From the NCBI GenBank assembly GCA_910578665.1, contig CAJTQU010000017.1:1-47009 (forward strand): a stretch of DNA of 47,009 nucleotides, given 5' to 3'. This document shows positions 16,950 to 23,414 of the stretch, piece by piece. Numbering within the stretch: position 1 is the first letter of the stretch; each line of letters begins with the position of its first letter. Both the position numbers and the translations under genes were made by a program. This DNA is from an uncultured Muribaculaceae bacterium. GTDB taxonomy: Bacteria; Bacteroidota; Bacteroidia; Bacteroidales; Muribaculaceae. A model generated the notes under the pieces. It was not told the origin of the DNA and ran no database searches. It was given only the letters and a program-made list of their open reading frames with translations.

Positions 16950-16983
16950 CGCCCCCTGAAGTTCCAAAAGGATTCAGGGGGCG
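16950..16983. terminator. Terminator between convergent operons
   Basis: A perfect 11-bp stem, CGCCCCCTGAA (16950-16960) with its complement (16973-16983). The minus-strand side is followed by TTTATTTAT, so it best serves the EF-G-like gene; it can also stop the plus-strand operon. Confidence 0.8.
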
Positions 16984-17011
16984 ATGGTTGAAATTATGTG
17001 TTTAATTGAGA

Positions 17012-19165
17012 TTATTCGTCATCAGTTTCTGTGTAAGCTTTCAGCAGGCGCTCCTGCACATCGGAGGGCACGAGCTCGTATTCGGCAAACTCCATGGAGA
17101 ACGAGCTCCGTCCACCTGTTATAGAACTGAGAGATGTGGAATAACTGCTCATCTCCTTTAAAGGGACACGTGCTTTCAGCTTCTCGATACCGTTATCGCT
17201 TTCCATGCCCATTATTATGGCCCGGCGTCCCTGCAGGTCGCTCATAACATCGCCCATGGTGTCGGCCGGTGTGAGGACCTCGACATCGTATACTGGTTCG
17301 AGAATCTTCGGATTAGCATTCTTGAAAGCCTCGGAGAACGCATGGCGTCCTGCCAGCCGGAAAGAAATTTCGTTGCTGTCCACCGGGTGCATTTTGCCGT
17401 CGTATATCATGACACGTACATCACGGGCATACGAACCGGTGAGCGGACCCTGCTCCATGCGGTCCATAAGGCCTTTTACAATGGCCGGTATGAACCGGGC
17501 GTCAATGGCTCCTCCCACAATGCAGTTGTATACTACGAGCTTGCCGCCCCATTCCAGAGGTATCTCCTGCTTGTCGCGCACATTGAGCTTAAACTCCTGG
17601 TTGCCGAAACGATAAGAGTCTGGTTCGGGCATTCCTTCGGTGTATGGCTCGATGATTAAGTGGACTTCGCCGAACTGTCCGCTGCCTCCCGATTGCTTTT
17701 TATGCCTGTAATCCGCACGGGCGGCTTTTGTGATGGTCTCGCGATAGGGGATGCGCGGTTCCTCAAAGATAATCGGTAGTTTTTCGTTATTTTCTATACG
17801 CCATTTGAGTGTGCGCAGGTGGAATTCGCCCTGGCCTTTTACTATAAGCTGCTTAAGCTCTTTGCTTTGCTCTACCACCCATGTCGGGTCTTCCTCACGC
17901 ATGCGTGTCAGTATGGCAGACAGTTTCTCTGCATCAGATTCTGTTTCCGGACGTATGGCGCGCTGGTACTTGGGAGCAGGATATTTTATGAAGTCGAACT
18001 GGTATTCGCAGCCTTTCTCATTCAGCGTATTGCCTGTGCGCACATCCTTAAGCTTTACGGCCGCGCCTATATCACCGGCTTCTAGAGCGTCGACAGGAGT
18101 GCGCAGCTGTCCGCACACTGTAAACATCTGGGCCATTCTTTCCTTTCCGCCGCGTGACACATTTTCCAGGTCTGCACCGGCTTTTAATGTTCCGCTCATG
18201 ACCTTGAAATAACTTACCTCGCCTATGTGCGGCTCTACAGATGTCTTGAAAAAGAATATGCTGACGGGGCCGTCGGCATTGGGTTTCACCTCTTCGCCCG
18301 CAGTAGTGACGGGAGCCGGCATATCATCGACAAATGGACAGACGTTGCCAAGGAACTCCATCATGCGGCGCACACCCATGTCTTTGGCCGCGCTGACACA
18401 GAATACAGGCAGTATGGACCGTTCGATGAGGCCTTTGCGTATACCGTCGCGCATTTCGTCTTCAGTCAGGTGTCCCTGTTCGAAATATTTGTCCATCAGG
18501 GTTTCGTCGTTTTCGGCGGCGGCTTCCACGAGAGCGTTATGTAGTACATTTGCGCGCTCCATCTGATCTTCTGGGATTTCAGATATCACAGGTACGCCTC
18601 CGTCCGGCCCCCATTCGTATTTCTTCATAAGAAGCACGTCAATCATAGAGTGGAAATTCGGCCCGCTTTCCAGAGGATATTGCACAGCCACAATCTTATT
18701 GCCGAAATGCTCGCGCAGACTCTCCATGGCATTATCATAGTCAGCTTTCTCACCGTCCAGCTGGTTCAGAGCAAATAATACCGGTTTTTTGAGTTTGGCT
18801 GTTGTGCGGAAAATATTCTGTGTGCCTACTTCGACACCATGCTGGCTGTCAACCACTATAATACCGGTATCGGCTACTCCGAGAGCCGTATATGCGTTGC
18901 CCACGAAGTCTTCTGATCCGGGGCAGTCGATCACATTCAGTTTCTTACCAAGGAACTCGGCATAAAATACGGTGGAGAATACGGAATAGCCATACTCTTT
19001 CTCCACCGGGAAATAATCAGATACTGTGTTGCCGCCCTCTACGGTGCCGCGACGTTTTATCACTCCACACTCGTAGAGCATAGCTTCGGCGAGTGTGGTT
19101 TTTCCCGAGCCCTTGCTTCCGAGCAGGGCTATGTTTTTAATCTCGTTACTCTTGTATTGTTTCAT
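17012..19165 (-). CDS. fusA2: Elongation factor G paralogue (EF-G2 type) with altered GTPase motifs
   Basis: A 717-residue protein with all five EF-G domains and the usual length. The G domain departs from normal EF-G: P-loop GSKGSGKTT (16-24), switch region EYGYS in place of RGIT, DCPGS (80-84) in place of DTPGH so the catalytic histidine is serine, and NQLD (134-137) in place of NKxD. Domain IV is present and the C-terminus is complete. Bacteroides thetaiotaomicron carries an EF-G2 reported to promote translocation without GTP hydrolysis and to be induced by the Crp-like regulator Cur during carbon limitation; this protein has the same hallmarks, so it is probably the orthologue. I see no convincing TAnnTTTG promoter in the 200 bp upstream, which would fit activator-dependent expression. 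A Crp/Fnr-family gene lies 760 bp away. Confidence 0.88.
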   Translation of the reverse strand: MKQYKSNEIKNIALLGSKGSGKTTLAEAMLYECGVIKRRGTVEGGNTVSDYFPVEKEYGYSVFSTVFYAEFLGKKLNVIDCPGSEDFVGNAYTALGVADTGIIVVDSQHGVEVGTQNIFRTTAKLKKPVLFALNQLDGEKADYDNAMESLREHFGNKIVAVQYPLESGPNFHSMIDVLLMKKYEWGPDGGVPVISEIPEDQMERANVLHNALVEAAAENDETLMDKYFEQGHLTEDEMRDGIRKGLIERSILPVFCVSAAKDMGVRRMMEFLGNVCPFVDDMPAPVTTAGEEVKPNADGPVSIFFFKTSVEPHIGEVSYFKVMSGTLKAGADLENVSRGGKERMAQMFTVCGQLRTPVDALEAGDIGAAVKLKDVRTGNTLNEKGCEYQFDFIKYPAPKYQRAIRPETESDAEKLSAILTRMREEDPTWVVEQSKELKQLIVKGQGEFHLRTLKWRIENNEKLPIIFEEPRIPYRETITKAARADYRHKKQSGGSGQFGEVHLIIEPYTEGMPEPDSYRFGNQEFKLNVRDKQEIPLEWGGKLVVYNCIVGGAIDARFIPAIVKGLMDRMEQGPLTGSYARDVRVMIYDGKMHPVDSNEISFRLAGRHAFSEAFKNANPKILEPVYDVEVLTPADTMGDVMSDLQGRRAIIMGMESDNGIEKLKARVPLKEMSSYSTSLSSITGGRSSFSMEFAEYELVPSDVQERLLKAYTETDDE

Positions 19166-19495
19166 ACGAAATTGAGTTTATGGTATTACTACGGTTATTA
19201 ACATAATTAAGATATATTAAGTTTACCTGCCTGGTGCTTAAAAACGGATTGTAGTTGAGGCGGTATTTTGCTTATATAATATATCAAGGTATCCATCGTG
19301 GTGGCGGCATAAAATAATTTGTAGAAACCACCTACATTTAAAAGATGTCGCAATTTAGCAATATTATTTCACAATACAAAAATATTTTTATATGTTTAAC
19401 AACATGTTTTTTGTTAAAGTTTGGATTATTGCTACTTTCGGAACGCGCTCAGGCGTCTTGCACGACAACTTTTTTGGAAAAAAGTCGGTGAAATA
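19166..19495. other. AT-rich intergenic region upstream of fusA2 with two inverted repeats
   Basis: No gene is seen. Two short inverted repeats stand out: TGTAG/CTACA at 19320-19336 and TTTAACAA/TTGTTAAA at 19395-19418. Either could be a regulator site for the divergently placed fusA2 or the tRNA-Arg unit. ACTTTTTT/AAAAAAGT also forms a small hairpin at 19468-19485. Confidence 0.4.
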
Positions 19496-19527
19496 TTTGG
19501 TGGGATGGAAAAAACATTGTAATTTTG
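19496..19527 (+). promoter_or_regulatory. Promoter of the tRNA-Arg pair
   Basis: TTTG (19496-19499), 20-bp spacer, TAATTTTG (19520-19527). A leader of about 50 nt precedes the first tRNA, as for tRNA-Ala. Confidence 0.85.
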
Positions 19528-19582
19528 CATCGTCAAAAGGGACAAAGGGGTGTTAAGCCTTATGCTTTTGATAATAATTATT

Positions 19583-19656
19583 GGTTCGCTAGCTCAACTG
19601 AATAGAGCATCTGACTACGGATCAGAAGGTTACAGGTTTGAATCCTGTGCGAATCA
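19583..19656 (+). tRNA. tRNA-Arg (anticodon ACG), copy 1
   Basis: A 74-nt cloverleaf with acceptor GGTTCGC/GCGAATC and discriminator A. The anticodon arm TCTGA-CTACGGA-TCAGA gives ACG, normally edited to ICG to read CGN codons. CCA is not encoded. It is identical to the copy at 19741. Confidence 0.95.
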
Positions 19657-19672
19657 CTTTCCCAACCCTCCC

Positions 19673-19712
19673 GAATCCCGGTCGCTCACCTCCAATAATC
19701 CGGCCGGGATTC
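19673..19712 (+). other. Hairpin between the two tRNA-Arg genes
   Basis: GAATCCCGG (19673-19681) pairs with CCGGGATTC (19704-19712), and the stem can extend inward by three pairs including one G-U. No U-run follows, so it looks like a processing or spacer structure, not a terminator. Confidence 0.5.
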
Positions 19713-19740
19713 ATTTTCGGAGACTTGGAAACAATCTATT

Positions 19741-19814
19741 GGTTCGCTAGCTCAACTGAATAGAGCATCTGACTACGGATCAGAAGGTTACAGGTTTGAA
19801 TCCTGTGCGAATCA
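19741..19814 (+). tRNA. tRNA-Arg (anticodon ACG), copy 2
   Basis: Identical in all 74 bases to the copy at 19583-19656, with TATTGG-type flank also shared just upstream. The 84-bp spacer is not duplicated. It is followed by a strong terminator, so the two copies form one transcription unit. Confidence 0.95.
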
Positions 19815-19816
19815 CA

Positions 19817-19860
19817 AAAAAAGAATAACCTTGTCAATATTGACAAGGTTATTCTTTTTT
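19817..19860. terminator. Bidirectional terminator after tRNA-Arg
   Basis: Two perfect 22-bp arms meet at 19838/19839, with A-tracts on the left and T-tracts on the right. It ends the tRNA-Arg unit and can also stop the convergent Crp/Fnr gene. Confidence 0.92.
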
Positions 19861-19926
19861 ATTTCTGGCTAAAATTTATTCGCCAGACGTCCTGCAGTAG
19901 GACTGTCTGGCGAATGGTTTGTAAGG

Positions 19927-20628
19927 TCAGCCGAATTTAGAGATTTTACGCAGCATGGGTTCGTTGATGATTTTGATGCGTCGTCCGTCTACCACTATGA
20001 GTTTTTCATTGACAAATCCGCTTAATGTGCGTATGGCGTTGGATGTGGTCATATTTGACAGATTAGCCAGATCTTCGCGGCTCATATATATCTTCAGGGT
20101 GGCTTCGTCGTCTTCCAGCCCGTAGTTGTCGAGCAGCAGGAGTAGGGCGTCGGCCAGTCGGCCTCGGATGTGTTTCTGGGTAAGGTTTACTATCTTGGTG
20201 TCTGATCCGCCTAGGTTTTTTGACAGCTCGTGTATAAAGAACATCGCTACTTCGATATTGTCATGTATCAATTTCTGCACTACGTGCAGGGGGATAGAGC
20301 CTATTACTGCGGCTTCAAAGGCGGCGGCGCTTGACACATATAATTCATTTGCAAAAAAGGCACGGTAACCGAAGTATTGTACCGGACGGTATAGGCGCAA
20401 TATCTGTACGCGTTCGCCGATACCTTTTTTGTACATTTTCACCTTTCCTTTCAGGAGGCACCACAGATATTCAGGCTCTTCTGTTTCAGCGTAGATTATC
20501 TGGTTTTTTTTGAAGTTGTGTATAACGAAATTGTCAGTGATCAAACGCTTTTCGTCATTTCTCAGCACACTCCACAATTCACTAAGGTCATGATTTAACA
20601 CATGCTCCAGAGTGGACTTCTTAAGCAT
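19927..20628 (-). CDS. Crp/Fnr-family transcriptional regulator
   Basis: A 233-residue DNA-binding regulator. The N-terminal cyclic-nucleotide-binding-like barrel covers about 20-145 and the winged HTH about 160-225, with recognition region MSREDLANLSNMTTSNAIRT. The four cysteines that hold the iron-sulphur cluster in FNR are absent, and the residues that bind cAMP in E. coli CRP are not obvious, so the ligand is unknown. The protein has the look of a well-conserved Bacteroidales regulator. It is separated from fusA2 by the tRNA-Arg pair; in Bacteroides a Crp-family protein (Cur) activates fusA2, but I cannot show this gene is that regulator. A candidate promoter with a short 18-bp spacer lies about 95 bp upstream. 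Confidence 0.88.
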   Translation of the reverse strand: MLKKSTLEHVLNHDLSELWSVLRNDEKRLITDNFVIHNFKKNQIIYAETEEPEYLWCLLKGKVKMYKKGIGERVQILRLYRPVQYFGYRAFFANELYVSSAAAFEAAVIGSIPLHVVQKLIHDNIEVAMFFIHELSKNLGGSDTKIVNLTQKHIRGRLADALLLLLDNYGLEDDEATLKIYMSREDLANLSNMTTSNAIRTLSGFVNEKLIVVDGRRIKIINEPMLRKISKFG

Positions 20629-20721
20629 ATCTTTAATGAATTAAGACTTATTTATACCACGGAAATCGGCAGGCGGTAGTTGTAAAAACTAGATGCAGTC
20701 TGCCAACTATGTTACAAAACA

Positions 20722-20751
20722 CAAATTTACAACAATATTTTTAAATACAAA
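20722..20751 (-). promoter_or_regulatory. Candidate promoter of the Crp/Fnr gene
   Basis: On the minus strand TTTG (20748-20751), 18-bp spacer, TAAATTTG (20722-20729). The spacer is one base short of usual. The leader would be about 85 nt. The remaining divergent region to 20914 shows no gene. Confidence 0.5.
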
Positions 20752-20914
20752 AAATAATATGGTAATATTTTTTCAAAGCTGTTAAGACATTTGGGTTACA
20801 GGCACTGAAACAGCCTTATTCTTGAATATTTTAATCATATACTTTGCCAAGACAGGATATGCTATATGTGGCTGTTATGCTAGTCGGACTTTGGTTGGCA
20901 TGTGGGCTTCTGGA

Positions 20915-20946
20915 TTTGTCGCGATAAGAAAAAATGTCTAAATTTG
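20915..20946 (+). promoter_or_regulatory. Promoter of the DAHP synthase gene
   Basis: TTTG (20915-20918), 20-bp spacer, TAAATTTG (20939-20946). The ATG at 20957 follows within a few bases of the expected start, so the leader is nearly absent. Confidence 0.75.
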
Positions 20947-20956
20947 CATTATAATT

Positions 20957-22033
20957 ATGCACAAGTACACCCACATATTGCCGGCTGATGCCGGTCTGCT
21001 GACAGGACGCACTATAATGGCTGGTCCGTGCAGCGCGGAAAGCAGGGAGCAGGTTTTAACTACGGCTGAACAGATAGCCCGGCGCGGTATGGCAGATATA
21101 TATCGTGCAGGGGTGTGGAAGCCGCGTACACATCCTGGTTGTTTTGAAGGGATCGGTGTGCCGGCGTTGGAATGGCTGGCGGAGGCCAGGATTGTGACCG
21201 GGCTGCCGGTGGCTACAGAAGTTGCTGTTCCTGGCCATGTGGCGGCTGCGGCAGAAGTCGGCATAGATGTTCTGTGGATCGGGGCGCGCACCTGTGCTAA
21301 TCCGTTTGCCGTACAGGAACTTGCGGATGCTATAGCTTCATACTGTCCGCAGACGCCGGTGCTGGTCAAAAATCCTGTCAGCCCTGATCTTGAGTTGTGG
21401 ATAGGGGCATTGCAGCGACTGCAAAGGGCAGGAGTGGCGCATCTTGGAGCCATACACCGTGGTTTCAGTGTTTATAAGTCTGCGCCTTACCGCAATGCTC
21501 CGATATGGCAGCTGCCGCTTGAGCTGCATCGTCGTTTTCCCTCACTTCCGCTGCTTCATGATCCCAGTCATACCGGAGGCAGCCGCGATCATATTGCAGT
21601 CTTGTCGCAGCAGGCTTTGGACATGGGGTTTACGGGGCTTATGATAGAATGCCATACCGATCCTTCGTCTGCGCTTAGTGACGGCGGACAGCAGCTTACT
21701 CCGGATTCTCTGTTTAATATGTTGTCGGCACTAAAAGTGCGTAGCGGAGATGTTCCGGACAGGATCTTGCAAGGTCTGCGCGGTCAGATTGATGATATTG
21801 ACAACCAGTTGCTCGGCCTGCTGGCCAGACGTATGGAGTTGAGTGATTCGATAGGGGAGTGCAAGCGACGGGCTGATATGCCGGTGGTTCAGACAGAGCG
21901 GTATAGCCGTTTGCTCACATCACTGGTAGGCAGAGGAGTGGAGCTGGGACTTGATGAGGCTTTTCTTGCCGGTCTGCTCGAACGCATTCATGCAGAAAGC
22001 GTGCGCCGCCAGTTGGAAATAGTCAGCCATTAG
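20957..22033 (+). CDS. DAHP synthase (type I-beta)-chorismate mutase fusion
   Basis: A 358-residue bifunctional shikimate-pathway enzyme. Residues about 15-255 are a KDO8P-like DAHP synthase (IMAGPCSAES at 20-29, AGVWKPRTHPGCFEG, LVKNPVSPDLELWIGA, HDPSHTGGSRD), condensing phosphoenolpyruvate and erythrose 4-phosphate. Residues about 268-350 are an AroQ-type chorismate mutase helix bundle starting LRGQIDDIDNQLLGLLARRM. In this fusion class the mutase domain commonly mediates feedback control by prephenate or chorismate, so the same is expected here. The gene stands alone, with its own promoter and a terminator behind. Other aromatic genes are not in the window. Confidence 0.92.
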   Translation: MHKYTHILPADAGLLTGRTIMAGPCSAESREQVLTTAEQIARRGMADIYRAGVWKPRTHPGCFEGIGVPALEWLAEARIVTGLPVATEVAVPGHVAAAAEVGIDVLWIGARTCANPFAVQELADAIASYCPQTPVLVKNPVSPDLELWIGALQRLQRAGVAHLGAIHRGFSVYKSAPYRNAPIWQLPLELHRRFPSLPLLHDPSHTGGSRDHIAVLSQQALDMGFTGLMIECHTDPSSALSDGGQQLTPDSLFNMLSALKVRSGDVPDRILQGLRGQIDDIDNQLLGLLARRMELSDSIGECKRRADMPVVQTERYSRLLTSLVGRGVELGLDEAFLAGLLERIHAESVRRQLEIVSH

Positions 22034-22051
22034 TAAATTGTGAGAATATCA

Positions 22052-22098
22052 ACAGTGGGGAGGCGTCGTAAAAATTGTTAACGGTGTCTCCCCACTGT
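22052..22098. terminator. Hairpin between convergent aro and sigma genes
   Basis: An 11-bp perfect stem (22052-22062 with 22088-22098, ACAGTGGGGAG at the base end) with a 25-nt loop. U-runs are poor on both sides, so strength is uncertain. Confidence 0.6.
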
Positions 22099-22136
22099 AT
22101 GCTTGGCACTCGGCTTATAGTCTGTCCGTGTGTAAT

Positions 22137-22727
22137 TTAGAGATTTAATACAATGTCTTTTTCCGAGGCTATGCGGCGCATGTTTAGTATTGCGTAGCGC
22201 ATGCGTCCCAAAGCGGTGTTGATGCTTACATCTGTGGCTTCGGCTATTTCTTTGAAACTCATATTGCGGTAATACCGCATTACGAGTACTTCGCGTTGGG
22301 CATCAGGGAGCTCGTCTATCAGGAACCGTACATCGTCATGTATCTGCTCGGAGATTATAAGGTCTTCGATAGTGGCTTCGCTCAGTTCCTTGCGGTTCAG
22401 TATATCCACTTCTTCAGCATCGCAGCTTTGAAGGTTTTCTGATTTTTCCTGGCGATAATAGTCGATGATCAGATTGTGTGCGATACGGGAAATCCATGCT
22501 GGAAATTTTCCAGAGTCTGTGTATCGCCCTTGTCTGATCGTGACGATAGCTTTCATAAACGTATCTTGGAAGATGTCATTGGCTATGTCTTCGTTTTTTA
22601 TAATGCGTAAGATATAGCTGTAGACACGATCCTGATGGCGTTTCAGGATTATATCAAAAGCATCGTTGTTGCCCTGTGCGTAAGCTTTCACCAACTGTTC
22701 GTCAGTCATGCTTGACATATTTACCAT
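22137..22727 (-). CDS. ECF-type RNA polymerase sigma factor
   Basis: A 196-residue sigma-70 family protein of the extracytoplasmic-function group. Region 2 covers about 25-95 (YSYILRIIKNEDIANDIFQDTF, then ISRIAHNLIIDYYR) and region 4 about 130-185 (LPDAQREVLVMRYYRNMSFKEIAE, then INTALGRMRYAI). No anti-sigma gene adjoins it: the next genes on the same strand are a lipoprotein and uvrA, upstream. It is preceded by a leader of about 180 nt from a perfect-consensus promoter, unusually long for this window, which may carry control. The start MVNMSSMTDEQ could also begin at either later Met. Confidence 0.9.
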   Translation of the reverse strand: MVNMSSMTDEQLVKAYAQGNNDAFDIILKRHQDRVYSYILRIIKNEDIANDIFQDTFMKAIVTIRQGRYTDSGKFPAWISRIAHNLIIDYYRQEKSENLQSCDAEEVDILNRKELSEATIEDLIISEQIHDDVRFLIDELPDAQREVLVMRYYRNMSFKEIAEATDVSINTALGRMRYAILNMRRIASEKDIVLNL

Positions 22728-22910
22728 TTCTATTTCCTTGCTGTTTTGTGAAGTAGAATTAGTGTCTATAGGCTTATGGAATTAAATAGTTAAAAAACTT
22801 TGTTTTTCAGGCTTATACATTAATTGTCCGGGCGGCTCAGACGAGGATGCATCCTTTCTGTGAGCGGAGCCTGTGTCCGGATAAGTGAGGAGGACTTGTT
22901 TTTACGGTTA

Positions 22911-22942
22911 CAAAAGTAATGACAATTTTTGGAAGATACAAA
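22911..22942 (-). promoter_or_regulatory. Promoter of the ECF sigma gene
   Basis: On the minus strand TTTG (22939-22942), 20-bp spacer, TACTTTTG (22911-22918). About 180 nt of leader separate it from the start codon. Confidence 0.75.
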
Positions 22943-23003
22943 TTATTTTAGCAAATAATCCTGAAAAAAGATTATAAATCATATGCCGGTGTCTATTGTC
23001 TGC

Positions 23004-23414
23004 CTAGTCTTTGGTAGCAGTTGTATCGCCTGGTACGGAGTCAGGACGCTCGGTATGTATAGTCATGTTATTGCGTCGTTCGATATACAGGCGTGCTATT
23101 TCCCAAAGAGAGTCGTTTTCTGATTCGGTAAGGCGTATGTCCAGATCGGCAGGATATCTGCCGTATACATGTTTAAGCCGTTGTTCGAAGCGCTCGACAA
23201 GTTTTGATACGCTCTCATCTGTCTGGCGGGTGCTGTCGGTATGGGCAGTTGCCATGTGTTCCAGGGAGTCTGCGTAGGCGGCATAGACAGAGCGTAGCTC
23301 TTTGTATAAAGCATGTGCGTGCTCTCTTTCCGGATCGGCGGCCTCTTTTTTATCGCAGGATGTAAATGCCAGTATCGCGGTTAAGGCTGCGGCGTATAAT
23401 ATGCGGGTTGTCAT
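23004..23414 (-). CDS. Small lipoprotein of unknown function
   Basis: A 136-residue protein with a lipoprotein signal peptide ending LAFTSC, the lipidated cysteine being C20. The mature part is hydrophilic and mostly helical, with repeated charged heptad-like stretches (about 30-115), and has no recognised domain. Its ATG overlaps the uvrA stop codon (ATGA), so it is translated from the uvrA message. The coupling to a DNA-repair gene does not explain its function. It sits in an outer or inner membrane leaflet facing the periplasm by its signal. Confidence 0.75.
   Translation of the reverse strand: MTTRILYAAALTAILAFTSCDKKEAADPEREHAHALYKELRSVYAAYADSLEHMATAHTDSTRQTDESVSKLVERFEQRLKHVYGRYPADLDIRLTESENDSLWEIARLYIERRNNMTIHTERPDSVPGDTTATKD

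Noticed and set aside
19395..19418. TTTAACAA/TTGTTAAA as a definite Crp-family binding site
   Set aside because: No consensus for this regulator is known to me and AT-rich inverted repeats are common by chance; kept only as part of a finding.
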